DNA of 64,000 bases, from assembly GCF_000718005.1 (NCBI RefSeq), contig NZ_JODV01000008.1. One strand, 5' to 3'. The DNA is from Actinoalloteichus_B caeruleus. GTDB lineage: Bacteria > Actinomycetota > Actinomycetes > Mycobacteriales > Pseudonocardiaceae. The first letter of the stretch is position 1, and the number at the start of each line of letters is the position of its first letter. The position numbers and the translations under genes are program-made. The notes under the pieces are model-generated. The model made no database searches. It had not been told where the DNA came from and worked only from the letters and a program-made list of their open reading frames with translations. Positions 50,290 through 59,461 of the stretch are shown piece by piece.

Positions 50290-51501
50290 TCAGAAGTAGG
50301 TACCGCACCAGGGGGTCTCCTCGGCCCCCAACAGCACGTCCGCCCTCGCGAGCGCGGCGCCGTCCAGCACCTCCACGAGGCCAGCGGTGGCGAGCACCGA
50401 GACACGGACATCCCCCTGGTACAGGGCGGCGAGGGCCGCCGAGGAGAGCCGGAGGTCCGGGTCGGCGTCCGTGCGGGCGGCTCCCTCGGCCGTCACCCGG
50501 TAGCAGCCGGAGTTGTCCGGCAGCAGGGAGTCACGCACCTCGAGGACGACCGGCTCGGCGTTCCCGTACGACCGGGCCGCCAGCGCTGCCGGCACGTCGG
50601 TGAGACGCAGCCACGTCGCGTCCTCGATCCCCTTGGTGCGCACCGCCCGGGGGTCGCCGACCCACCACTCCAGGGGCTCGTCCACGGGTGCGGTGTGCAT
50701 CTCGACCGTGCCCACCAGGTCAGTCGTCAGGAGGAAGCGCCACAGCCGCCGCCGCACCGCCGGCTCCGGCGCGTGCAGGTCGTGGATGGTGAGGACGGCG
50801 CCGTCGAAGCCCGCATCGTCCGGGACCTTCACCTCGTACAGCACGTAGCCGTCCCGGTGGCCGGCGGAGCCGGTGTGGACGGCTCCCCGCAGGTTCCGGC
50901 CGTCCTTCAGGGGCATCTCCACCCTGGGCACCCACCACTCGGCCGGGCGACTGATCATGCCGGTCCGGTACGGACCGAAACCGGCGTAGATCTCGGGGGG
51001 CGCAGTGGCCAGCTGGTCGGTCCGGAGCAGCCGGACCGTGCCCTCCCCACCGAGGTCACCGATCCGGGCCCGGTCCGCCCGCACCTGGACCGAACGGCTC
51101 CGGTCCGCGACGCCGTAGCCGAAGCGACCGTAGATGGCGGTCTCGCTGGCCCGCAGGGTCGCCGTCGGCTCGCCCCGCCGGGCCGCGTCGGTGAGCTGGG
51201 TGCGCATCAGCTCGGTGAGGATGCCGCGCCGGGTGTGGTCGGCGCGCACCGCCACCCTGCTGACCGCCGCCATCGGCACTTCCGCGCCACCGGGGACCCG
51301 TAACAGGGCACCGAACGAGCTCGCCGTCCCCACGTACTCACCCTCGTCGAGGACTCCCCAGGTCCGCCCGGTCTGGTAGGAGCGGGCCGCGAGTTCCCAC
51401 TTCTCGTCGGAGGAGACCGGCGCGTGCAGCGCCGTGCGGAACAGCTCGTTGGTCTCCCGGATCCGGCTGACGGGAACGGGCTCGACGTCAAAGCGGGTCA
51501 T
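50290..51501 (-). CDS. eis: Eis-like GNAT N-acetyltransferase
   Basis: 403 residues. An N-terminal GNAT domain with acetyl-CoA loop VAVRADHTRRGILTELMRTQL (read as RxxxRRGI), the second GNAT-like domain with SETAIYGRFGYGVAD, and a C-terminal SCP2-like region ending in ETPWCGTYF, whose terminal Phe carboxylate is the general base in Eis enzymes. Eis proteins acetylate aminoglycosides or lysine side chains; the substrate here is unknown. ATG 51501 has CAGGAT exactly 6 bases upstream, a leaderless pattern. An 84-residue upstream extension is rejected as not conserved. Confidence 0.87.
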   Translation of the reverse strand: MTRFDVEPVPVSRIRETNELFRTALHAPVSSDEKWELAARSYQTGRTWGVLDEGEYVGTASSFGALLRVPGGAEVPMAAVSRVAVRADHTRRGILTELMRTQLTDAARRGEPTATLRASETAIYGRFGYGVADRSRSVQVRADRARIGDLGGEGTVRLLRTDQLATAPPEIYAGFGPYRTGMISRPAEWWVPRVEMPLKDGRNLRGAVHTGSAGHRDGYVLYEVKVPDDAGFDGAVLTIHDLHAPEPAVRRRLWRFLLTTDLVGTVEMHTAPVDEPLEWWVGDPRAVRTKGIEDATWLRLTDVPAALAARSYGNAEPVVLEVRDSLLPDNSGCYRVTAEGAARTDADPDLRLSSAALAALYQGDVRVSVLATAGLVEVLDGAALARADVLLGAEETPWCGTYF

Positions 51502-51662
51502 GGGGCGATCCTGCCCGGGGCGAGCCCGGGACGCGACGTGTTTTTCCCCTCGGTCCGCCCCGGACCACCGCGACGGCCCGCACCGGCGGATGCCCGGGCG
51601 ACGGCTCGGCGTCGGAGCCGGTGGGACCCCGCCGCCGGCCGCGCCCGCCGGGGCACCGGAGA

Positions 51663-52343
51663 TCAGGAGGGCTGGACGACCTCGTAGTCGCCGTCCTCGT
51701 TCTTCACCTGGATGTCGACCTGCACGGGGTTCCCGCCGATGGTCGCCTCGCACTGGAAGCTGTGGCCGGCCTCCAGGGGTTGGTCACTGGGACAACTCAC
51801 CCCCGACACGTCGCCGATGCCCCACGTGTCGGTGAGGATCCGCTGGACCTCGCCGGCCATGGCGTCGGAGTCGAAGACCTTGGAGTTGAACCAGCCCGGC
51901 CAGACGAACCCGAGGACGGCGACCCCGCCCAGCACCACGGCGATCCCGCCGCTGACGATCCAGGGCAGTGCGGACTTCTTGTTCTGCCCGGGGGGCGGGT
52001 AACCGCCGTACTGCTGCCCGTACTGCCCGTACTGCTGGCCGTACTGTTGCTGCTGCGGGTACTGCTGCCCGTACTGCCCGTAGGCCCCCTGCTGGGACGG
52101 GTCGCCGTAGCCGGGTTGCTGGCCGTACTGCCCGTAACCCTGCTGTGCCGCCGGGTCACCGTACCCGGGCTGCGCCCCGTACTGCTGCTGGCCGTACTGC
52201 CCGTAACCGGGTTGCTGGCCGTACTGCCCGTAACCGGCCGACTGTTCCGGCGTCCCACCGGCGGGGGTTCCCGGGTAGCCCTGGGGCTGCCCCCACTGTT
52301 GGTGCGGGTCGTTGCCCCCGGACGGTCCGTACGGGCTGGTCAT
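51663..52343 (-). CDS. DUF4333 protein with Gly/Tyr/Gln-rich N-terminal tail
   Basis: 226 residues. Residues 1-123 are low complexity, built from GYGQYGQQ-type repeats; a single membrane helix (about 128-150, LPWIVSGGIAVVLGGVAVLG) follows KK; the outer domain (about 155-226) matches DUF4333 with two cysteines (VSCPSDQPLEAGHSFQCEA). Topology: disordered tail inside, DUF4333 outside. ATG 52343 follows GGAGG by 6 bases. Such proteins are common in actinobacteria; function unknown. Confidence 0.87.
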   Translation of the reverse strand: MTSPYGPSGGNDPHQQWGQPQGYPGTPAGGTPEQSAGYGQYGQQPGYGQYGQQQYGAQPGYGDPAAQQGYGQYGQQPGYGDPSQQGAYGQYGQQYPQQQQYGQQYGQYGQQYGGYPPPGQNKKSALPWIVSGGIAVVLGGVAVLGFVWPGWFNSKVFDSDAMAGEVQRILTDTWGIGDVSGVSCPSDQPLEAGHSFQCEATIGGNPVQVDIQVKNEDGDYEVVQPS

Positions 52344-52534
52344 GTTGGCCTCCGGCGTGAGCGTGCGTGTTCGTGGGCGCGCCGGCTTCGGGACACCGGA
52401 ACCGGTGGACGCCGATCAAACCATAGCTCCCATCAGGTCTTCTTCGGGTGGTGGTAGCTCAGCTTGTGACACCGGACCGCCGAGGGACCCGGTCACGGAC
52501 CGGAGTGCCCCGGAGGTCACCCCGGGGAGTGGGC

Positions 52535-55318
52535 TCACACCGAACCCATGGCGACGACACCTCGTCGCACGGCACGGACCGCCCTCCCCGCCGCCGCCCC
52601 GACCGGGTTCCCGGCGCCCACGACGTCCCGCAACTGGTCCAGGAGGTCCACCACCTGCCGGCACCACCGCACGAAGTCGCCGGCGGAGAGTTCCTGCCCC
52701 GCCGACGCGGCGGCGGTCAGGACGCGTTCGAGCGACTCACCCCGCGCCCACCGGAACACCGGCCAGGCGAACCCCGGGTCGGGTTCCCGGGTCCGGTCCA
52801 ACCGGTGCTGGCGTTCCCGGTCCTCGACCTCGGCCCAGATCTGGCTGGTACGGGTCAGGGCCTCGGTGATGGGACCGGCGGGCAGCGGGCCGACCACGGC
52901 TCCCTCCCGGCGGGACTCGTACACCAGCGCGGAGACGACGGCGGCGAGCTCCGCCGGTTCGAGGTCCCGCCAGATGTCCCGGCGCAGGCACTCGGCGGCC
53001 AGCAGGTCGGACTCGCTGTAGAGGCGGGAGAGCCGACGGCCGTGTTCGGTGAGCCGTTCCTCCGCCCCGTCGCCGTCGAGGTACCCCAGCGCGCGCAACA
53101 ACGAGCGGATCCGGTCGAAGGTGCGCACCAACGAGTGGGTGGTGCCGGCGACCTTCCCCCGCAGCTGGTGGACCTCCCGGCTCAGCCGCTCGTGGCGTTC
53201 GGCCCACCGGGCGTGGTCCTCCCGCTGGTCGCAGCCGTGGCAGGGATGGGCCCGCAGGGCACGGCGCAGCGCGTTGAGCTCGTCATCGTCGTCTACGCCC
53301 GCCCGACGCCGGCTCCGGGGTGGGACGTCGATGCCCGTGTTGCGGATGGTGGAGGCCAGGTCACGCCGCGAACGGGGCGAGCGCACGTCCACGTGCTTGG
53401 GCAGTCGGAGCCGGCCGAGGGCCTCGACCGGCGCGGGGAAGTCGGCCACGGAGAGCCGCCCGGCCCACCTGTCCTCGGTCACCACGAGGGGCCGGGGCTC
53501 GTTGATCGGGCTGAGCCCGGGGTCCACCACGACCGCGAGTCCGGAGCGGCGCCCCGAGGGCACCGCGATGACGTCACCCTTGCGCAGCCGTTCGAGTGAG
53601 GCGGCCGCGGCGGCCCGGCGGCTGGCGGTGTTCTGCCGTGCCAGCGCCTTCTCCCGCGCGGAGATCTTGCGCCTCAGGTCGAAGTACTCGCCGAAATCGC
53701 CCAGGTGGCAGGTGGCCGATTCCCGGTACCCCGCCAGCGCCTCCTCCGACCGCTCGATCTTGCGGGACAGCCCCACCACCGACCGGTCTGCCTGGAACTG
53801 GGCGAAGGACTGTTCGAGCAGTTCGCGCGCGGCCGGCGTGCCCACGCGGTGGACGAGGTTCACGGCCATGTTGTAGGCGGGCCGGAAGGACGAGCGCAGG
53901 GGGTAGGTCCGCGTCGAGGCCAGCCCTCCCACCTGCCGTGGATCCATCCCCGGCTGCCAGACGACGACCGCGTGCCCCTCGACGTCGATCCCCCGCCGCC
54001 CGGCGCGACCGGTCAGCTGCGTGTACTCACCGGGCGTGAGGTCGGCGTGCGTCTCACCGTTGAACTTGACGAGCTTCTCCAGCACCACCGTCCTGGCGGG
54101 CATGTTGATGCCCAGCGCGAGGGTCTCGGTGGCGAAGACCGCCCGCACCAGGCCCCGGACGAACAGCTCCTCCACGGTCTCCTTGAAGGCCGGCAGCAGG
54201 CCGGCGTGGTGGCTGGCGATCCCGCGCTCCAGCGCCTCCCGCCATTCCCAGAAGCCCAGCACGCCCAGGTCGGTGTCCGGCAGGTCCGCCGTCTTCAGGT
54301 CGACGATCCGCCGGATCTCCTCGGCCTCGTCCTCCGAGGTCAACCGCAGGCCCGAGCGCACGCACTGCCCGACGGCCGCGTCGCAACCGGCCCGGCTGAA
54401 GACGAACAGGATCGCCGGCAGGAGGGCGGCGTCGTCGAGCCGGCGCACGATCTCCGGCCGCCCCGGGGGGCGGTACCGGCTCTCCGGTGGCCGCTGGGCG
54501 TCCCGTCCCCGGTCCCGGGGGCCCCGGCGCGGGCGGCGGAGTGGGAACTCGAGTCGGTCCACCCTCTCCAACTGCTGCAGCAGCCGGGGGTTGACCCGGA
54601 GTTCGCCACCGGACTCGCCGCCGAAGAGGTCCAGCAGCCGGTTGCCCACCATCATGTGCTGCCACAGCGGCACCGGGCGGTGCTCGTCGACGACGACCGT
54701 GGTGTCTCCCCGGACCTCCACCAGCCACTCACCGAACTCCTCGGCGTTGCTGACCGTGGCGGACAGCGAGACGAGGCGGACGTGTTCCGGCAGGTGCAGG
54801 ATGACCTCCTCCCACACCGCGCCCCGGAAGCGGTCCGCGAGGTAGTGGACCTCGTCCATCACGACGTAGTCGAGGCCCTCGAGGGTGGTGGAACCCGCGT
54901 ACAGCATGTTCCGCAGCACCTCGGTCGTCATCACCACCACGGGAGCGTCGCCGTTGATGGCGGTGTCCCCGGTGAGCAGGCCCACGCGGTCCGGGCCGTA
55001 CCGAGCGGTGAGGTCGGCGTACTTCTGGTTGGACAACGCCTTGATCGGCGTCGTGTAGAAGCACTTGCGGCCCTCGCCCAACGCCAGGTGCACCGCGAAC
55101 TCCCCCACCACGGTCTTGCCGGCCCCGGTGGGCGCGCACACCAGAACCCCGTGCCCCACCTCCAGGGCCTGGCAGGCGGTTCGCTGGAACGGGTCGAGCT
55201 CGAAGGAGAGCTCACCCAGGAAGTCGGTGAGCTTGGGATGCGCCGCACGCTGGCGCGCGGCGGCGTACCGCTGCGCGGGGTCGAGCGGGGCGTGCTGGGA
55301 TGCGGGGCGTCGGGCCAC
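52535..55318 (-). CDS. helY: HelY, Ski2/Mtr4-like DEAD/DEAH-box RNA helicase
   Basis: 927 residues. Motif I CAPTGAGKT (about 61-69), motif II DEVHY, motif III SLSATVSN, motif VI TGRAGRRGID, followed by the stalk and C-terminal ratchet (DSHCT-like) domain ending LLDQLRDVV. A cysteine-containing insertion (HPCHGCDQREDHARW) is also present. It resembles mycobacterial HelY, next to the tat/paf genes. Start GTG 55318 has AAGCCT 6 bases upstream. Its usual upstream neighbour tatC is missing: only 36 bases separate it from tatA. Confidence 0.92.
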   Translation of the reverse strand: MARRPASQHAPLDPAQRYAAARQRAAHPKLTDFLGELSFELDPFQRTACQALEVGHGVLVCAPTGAGKTVVGEFAVHLALGEGRKCFYTTPIKALSNQKYADLTARYGPDRVGLLTGDTAINGDAPVVVMTTEVLRNMLYAGSTTLEGLDYVVMDEVHYLADRFRGAVWEEVILHLPEHVRLVSLSATVSNAEEFGEWLVEVRGDTTVVVDEHRPVPLWQHMMVGNRLLDLFGGESGGELRVNPRLLQQLERVDRLEFPLRRPRRGPRDRGRDAQRPPESRYRPPGRPEIVRRLDDAALLPAILFVFSRAGCDAAVGQCVRSGLRLTSEDEAEEIRRIVDLKTADLPDTDLGVLGFWEWREALERGIASHHAGLLPAFKETVEELFVRGLVRAVFATETLALGINMPARTVVLEKLVKFNGETHADLTPGEYTQLTGRAGRRGIDVEGHAVVVWQPGMDPRQVGGLASTRTYPLRSSFRPAYNMAVNLVHRVGTPAARELLEQSFAQFQADRSVVGLSRKIERSEEALAGYRESATCHLGDFGEYFDLRRKISAREKALARQNTASRRAAAAASLERLRKGDVIAVPSGRRSGLAVVVDPGLSPINEPRPLVVTEDRWAGRLSVADFPAPVEALGRLRLPKHVDVRSPRSRRDLASTIRNTGIDVPPRSRRRAGVDDDDELNALRRALRAHPCHGCDQREDHARWAERHERLSREVHQLRGKVAGTTHSLVRTFDRIRSLLRALGYLDGDGAEERLTEHGRRLSRLYSESDLLAAECLRRDIWRDLEPAELAAVVSALVYESRREGAVVGPLPAGPITEALTRTSQIWAEVEDRERQHRLDRTREPDPGFAWPVFRWARGESLERVLTAAASAGQELSAGDFVRWCRQVVDLLDQLRDVVGAGNPVGAAAGRAVRAVRRGVVAMGSV

Positions 55319-55354
55319 GCTCCCAGGCTTTCACATACCCCGGACGAACGGGGA

Positions 55355-55663
55355 TCAGGAGGGCGGGGCCTGTTGGCCGGGGTTGGCCGCCGGTGCTCCA
55401 TCGGCCTGGTTCGCCAGGGTGTTCGCGGGGCCGGCCGGCGGGGCCGGCGCGACGGCGGGGGCCACGGGGGCGGCGGGGGCGGACTGCGGGGCCTCCGTCC
55501 CGTCCCGCGGCTCCCCGTCCCGCTTCATGCCCTTGACCTCGGCCTTGAGGATGCGCGCCGACTGGCCGAGGGACCTGGCCATCGCCGGCAGCTTCGTGGC
55601 ACCGAACAGCAGGACGAGCACGACGGCGATGATCAGGATCTCGGCGGTACCGATGTTGGGCAT
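55355..55663 (-). CDS. tatA: TatA/E, Sec-independent translocase subunit
   Basis: 102 residues. One N-terminal membrane helix (about 6-22; AEILIIAVVLVLLFGATKLP), the FGxxKLP hinge, then an amphipathic helix (ARSLGQSARILKAEVKGM) and a Pro/Ala-rich tail. It forms the pore of the twin-arginine pathway with TatC. ATG 55663 is preferred (GGGAGAG upstream); a frame start 12 bases earlier adds four residues. Lies between helY and a small membrane protein gene, in the pafABC neighbourhood. Confidence 0.93.
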   Translation of the reverse strand: MPNIGTAEILIIAVVLVLLFGATKLPAMARSLGQSARILKAEVKGMKRDGEPRDGTEAPQSAPAAPVAPAVAPAPPAGPANTLANQADGAPAANPGQQAPPS

Positions 55664-55721
55664 GGTCTCTCCCACGTTTCGGGGTCACTGGCAGGGTACT
55701 CCCGGACCGGGTGTGATCCGC

Positions 55722-55973
55722 CTACGCTTCCCGCCGGCTCCCCCGCGTGTTCGACGTCCCGCGCCGCTCCGCCACGGCCACCTTCAGCGCCGCCGTCCGC
55801 GCCCGGAGCAGACCACCCCGGTCAGCGAACCGCGCGGACAGCCGGCTCCGCGCGGCACTGGTCCGACGAGCGGCACGCAGCGCACGGCGCACCGCGACGG
55901 CGAGCACGACGAGCGCGACGGCGACGACGGCGAGGACGACCGCGAGAACCACGTGCGAGCTTTCGATGATCAC
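55722..55973 (-). CDS. Small membrane-anchored basic protein, function unknown
   Basis: 83 residues: one N-terminal membrane helix (about 7-28, VVLAVVLAVVAVALVVLAVAV) and an Arg-rich cytoplasmic tail. GTG 55973 is exactly 6 bases after TACCGT (55980-55985), a leaderless pattern. Lies between tatA and pafC on the same strand. I recognise no family. Confidence 0.55.
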   Translation of the reverse strand: MIIESSHVVLAVVLAVVAVALVVLAVAVRRALRAARRTSAARSRLSARFADRGGLLRARTAALKVAVAERRGTSNTRGSRREA

Positions 55974-55996
55974 CGGGACACGGTAGCGAGCTCCAC

Positions 55997-56971
55997 TCAG
56001 CGGGCGTCGGCCAGCTCACCGGCCAGCCGGAGCGCCCGCTCGGCGCGTTCGGCGATCTCGGCGCCCAACGGCAGCGGCTCGACCACCCTGGCCCGGCCGC
56101 CCAGGCCCAGCACCAGTCGGACGACCCAGGAGCGGTCCGAGTAGCGGAGCCGCACTCGCAACCGCCCGTCGGGCAGTTCGGTGCGTTCGTCCGTCGGGTA
56201 GTACTCGCTGACCCAGCGGGCGTCCTGGGTCAGTTCGAGCACCGCCGTCTCCTGGTCCGGCGTGGCGCGGAACGCCCCGCCCGCGACGTCCACGGGTTCC
56301 GCCTCCTCCGGGGTGCGGGCTGGCTCGTCGAGCAGCACGGCCTCGTCGACCCGGTCCAGCCGGAACAACCGGGTCGCTTCGGCCTGCCGGCACCAGGCGT
56401 CCAGGTAGCTGTGCCCGTCCATCAGGAGGACCCGCTTCGGGTCCACCACGCGAGTGGTGATGGCGTCGCGGGACGCCGTGTAGTAGCGGATGCGGAGGGC
56501 CCGGCCCTCGTCCACGGCCCTCGTCACCGTGCGCTGGACCGTCTCGGCCACTCCTGGTCGCCCGCCCAACCCGATCACGACGCCGCTGGGCTGGGCCTGG
56601 CCCACCGCGTCCTCGATCTTGGCGACCGCACGGCTGACCGCCTCGGTGTCCGTCACCCCGGGCGTGTCGGCGAGGGCGCGCAGCGCCACCAACAACGAGG
56701 TCGCCTCGGTGGCGGTGAGCCGCAGCGGACGGTTCATCCCGGCGTCGAAGGAGACCGTCACCGTCTCGTCGTCGAACGACAGGTCGATCAGGTCACCCGG
56801 TCCGTAGCCGGGGAGCCCGCACATCCACAGCAGCTCCAGGTCCTTGCGCAGCTGTTTCGGGGTCACCCCGAAATCCCGGGCGGCCTCCTCGACCAGGATC
56901 CCAGGGCGGGCCAACAGGTAGGGGACGAGGGCGAGCAGTCGGGCGAGCCGCTGCGAGGACGCGTTGCTCAT
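55997..56971 (-). CDS. pafC: PafC, WYL-domain regulator
   Basis: 324 residues. An N-terminal winged HTH (about 5-60; QRLARLLALVPYLLARPGI, EAARDFGVTPKQLRKDLELL), then a WYL domain (about 150-235) and WCX-like C-terminus. PafB and PafC form a heterodimer that activates the LexA/RecA-independent DNA-damage response in mycobacteria. ATG 56971 overlaps the pafB stop (ATGA). Confidence 0.92.
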   Translation of the reverse strand: MSNASSQRLARLLALVPYLLARPGILVEEAARDFGVTPKQLRKDLELLWMCGLPGYGPGDLIDLSFDDETVTVSFDAGMNRPLRLTATEATSLLVALRALADTPGVTDTEAVSRAVAKIEDAVGQAQPSGVVIGLGGRPGVAETVQRTVTRAVDEGRALRIRYYTASRDAITTRVVDPKRVLLMDGHSYLDAWCRQAEATRLFRLDRVDEAVLLDEPARTPEEAEPVDVAGGAFRATPDQETAVLELTQDARWVSEYYPTDERTELPDGRLRVRLRYSDRSWVVRLVLGLGGRARVVEPLPLGAEIAERAERALRLAGELADAR

Positions 56972-57948
56972 CGGGTCTCCTCCACGATTCCACCGAGCAC
57001 CGCGGCGACGGCGTCGGCCAAGCCGGCCGGCTCGATCACCAGCACGTCAGGGGCGTAACCGGCGATCCAGTCCGCCGCCGAGGAGAGGGACCGGAACTCG
57101 ATCTCGACGACATCACCCGGTGTCCCACCCACCTCGCGGCCGCCGACGGTGGTGGCGTGGCGGCGGAGACCGTGCGCCCGGTCCGCCGCGACCCAGAGCA
57201 CGGCCGGTTCCGGGGCGGGAGCGGGGTCGGCGCTGCCGGCGACGATCCTGAGCAGGTCGGCGTCGGTCGGCCGGTGAACGGCTCCCGGTTCGCCGATGGC
57301 GCGGACCGCGCCGACGATGCGGGAGAGCCGGAAGCAGCGGGTCGCGCCCCGGTCCCGGTCATGGCCGACCAGGTACCAGCGGCCCCGCCAGGAGACCACT
57401 CCCCACGGTTCCACCGTGCGCAGCCGGGCGTCCGGCTCCGGCTCCGAGGGACGGCGGTGCCGGAAGGTGACGACCTGGCCGTTCTCCACCGCCGCGCGCA
57501 GGGCGTCGAAGGCGGGCTCGGCGATGCGCACCTTCGGTTCGACGGCGGCCCCGGCACTCAGGTCCAGCTCGACCCCGGCGGCCCGTAACTTCAGCAGCGC
57601 CCCGTGCGCGGCCTGGGAGAACTCCGGGGACTCCCAGAGCCGGACCGCGAGTCCCACCGCCGCCGCCTCGTCGGCCTCGAGGTCGATCTCGCCGAGTTCG
57701 TAGTCGGGGCGTGCGATGCGGTAGCCCTCGGTGTTGTCGAAGACCGAGTTGCGCCCGGTCTCCACGGGGATGCCGAGGTCCCGCAACTCGGCCTTGTCCC
57801 GTTCGAACATGCGGAAGAAGGCCTCGCTGCTGGGGGCCGTCGCGTACCCGGGGACGATGCCGCGGATGCGGTCCGCGGTCAGGTACTGACGGGAGGACAA
57901 CAGACAGAGCACCAGGTTGACCAGGCGTTCGGCACGTGCGGAGGACAC
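56968..57948 (-). CDS. pafB: PafB, WYL-domain regulator
   Basis: About 326 residues: N-terminal HTH (about 5-65; ERLVNLVLCLLSSRQYLTAD, IRGIVPGYATAPSSEAFFRM), WYL domain (about 150-235) and C-terminal WCX region. Two adjacent GTG codons (57951 and 57948) are possible starts; 57948 lies exactly 6 bases from TAGGGT (57955-57960), matching the leaderless pattern seen in neighbours. Overlaps pafC by 4 bases; pafA lies upstream. Partner of PafC in the damage-response activator. Confidence 0.92.
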   Translation of the reverse strand: MSSARAERLVNLVLCLLSSRQYLTADRIRGIVPGYATAPSSEAFFRMFERDKAELRDLGIPVETGRNSVFDNTEGYRIARPDYELGEIDLEADEAAAVGLAVRLWESPEFSQAAHGALLKLRAAGVELDLSAGAAVEPKVRIAEPAFDALRAAVENGQVVTFRHRRPSEPEPDARLRTVEPWGVVSWRGRWYLVGHDRDRGATRCFRLSRIVGAVRAIGEPGAVHRPTDADLLRIVAGSADPAPAPEPAVLWVAADRAHGLRRHATTVGGREVGGTPGDVVEIEFRSLSSAADWIAGYAPDVLVIEPAGLADAVAAVLGGIVEETR

Positions 57949-58036
57949 CACCGCACCCTAGCGGCCCCGCCCCGCCCGCCCTCCGGGAGGCCGGGGGAAC
58001 ATCATCCGCGCGGGCGGTGCCCGCACCGGGGAGTGG

Positions 58037-59395
58037 TCACAACGACGAGATGAGGCGCTCCACCCGCTCGTCCACCGCGCGGAACGGGTCCTTGCACAGC
58101 ACGGTGCGCTGGGCCTGGTCGTTCAGCTTGAGGTGCACCCAGTCCACCGTGAAATCCCGACCGGCGTTCTGCGCGGCGGAGATGAAGTCGCCCCGGAGCT
58201 TGGCCCTCGTCGACTGGGGAGGGGTGTCCTTGGCGGCCTCGATCTCGCCGTCGTCCGTCGCCCGCTCGACCAGCGCCTTGCGCTGGAGGAGGTCGAACAG
58301 CCCCCGGCCCCTCCGGATGTCGTGATAGGCCAGGTCGATCTGCGCCAGTCGCGGGTTGGACAGGCCGATCTGGTGCTTCTCGCGGTAGCGCTGCAACAGC
58401 CGGTGTTTGATCGCCCAGTCGACCTCCCGGTCGATCAGGCTGAAGTCCTGGGTCTCCACGGCGCGCAGCGTGCGGTCCCAGAGCTCCATCACCCGGTCCA
58501 GGGTGGCGTCGCTGCCGCGCTCCCGCAGGTACTCGGTGGCGCGCTGGTGGTAGTCCCGCTGGATCTCCAGCGCGGAGGCCTCCCGGCCGCCGGCGAGCCG
58601 AACGCCCCGCTGACCGGTGAGGTCGTGGCTGATCTCCCGGATGGCGCGGATCGGGTTGTCCAGCGTGAAGTCGCGGAACTGGACGCCCGCCTCGATCATC
58701 TCCAACACCAGGTTGGTGGTGCCGACCTTGAGCAGCGTCGTGACCTCGGACATGTTCGAGTCACCAACGATGACGTGCAGCCGCCGGTAGCGTTCGGCGT
58801 CGGCGTGCGGCTCGTCCCTGGTGTTGATGATCGGCCGCGAGCGGGTGGTCGCGCTCGAAACCCCCTCCCAGATGTGCTCGGCGCGCTGCGACAGGCAGTA
58901 CACCGCGCCCCTGGGGGTCTGGAGGACCTTCCCCGCCCCGCTGATGAGCTGGCGCGTCACGAGGAACGGCAGCAGGACGTCGGCGATCCTCGCGAACTCG
59001 CCCGCCCTGGCGACCAGGTAGTTCTCGTGGCACCCGTAGGAGTTGCCGGCCGAGTCGGTGTTGTTCTTGAACAGGAAGATGTCCCCGCCGATGCCCTCCT
59101 CCGCGAGCCGGCGTTCGGCGTCGACCAGCAGGTCCTCCAGGACCCGCTCCCCGGCCTTGTCGTGGGTGACCAGCTGGATGAGTTCGTCGCACTCGGCGGT
59201 CGCGTACTCGGGATGGGATCCGACGTCGAGGTACAGGCGGGAGCCGTTGCGCAGGAAGACGTTGGACGAGCGGCCCCAGGAGACCACCCGGCGGAACAAA
59301 TACCTCGCGACCTCGTCCGGCGACAACCGGCGCTGCCCGTGAAAGGTGCAGGTCACCCCGAACTCGGTTTCGATACCGAAAATCCGCCGCTGCAT
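58037..59395 (-). CDS. pafA: PafA, Pup-protein ligase
   Basis: 452 residues. Attaches the C-terminal glutamate of Pup to substrate lysines using ATP. Family features: the start MQRRIFGIETEFGVTCTFHG with catalytic carboxylates, FLRNGSRLYLDVGSHPEYAT, FLFKNNTDSAGNSYGCHENY, and the C-terminal KDPFRAVDERVERLISSL. Glutamine-synthetase-like fold; length matches PafA. ATG 59395 with GGAG close by. Upstream of pafB on the same strand. Confidence 0.97.
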   Translation of the reverse strand: MQRRIFGIETEFGVTCTFHGQRRLSPDEVARYLFRRVVSWGRSSNVFLRNGSRLYLDVGSHPEYATAECDELIQLVTHDKAGERVLEDLLVDAERRLAEEGIGGDIFLFKNNTDSAGNSYGCHENYLVARAGEFARIADVLLPFLVTRQLISGAGKVLQTPRGAVYCLSQRAEHIWEGVSSATTRSRPIINTRDEPHADAERYRRLHVIVGDSNMSEVTTLLKVGTTNLVLEMIEAGVQFRDFTLDNPIRAIREISHDLTGQRGVRLAGGREASALEIQRDYHQRATEYLRERGSDATLDRVMELWDRTLRAVETQDFSLIDREVDWAIKHRLLQRYREKHQIGLSNPRLAQIDLAYHDIRRGRGLFDLLQRKALVERATDDGEIEAAKDTPPQSTRAKLRGDFISAAQNAGRDFTVDWVHLKLNDQAQRTVLCKDPFRAVDERVERLISSL

Positions 59396-59461
59396 GGCTC
59401 CACAGTAAGCGACTCCGCCCGCTCCCTCCGTGATCCATTCGGGGGGCGCTAGCTTCTGGTG

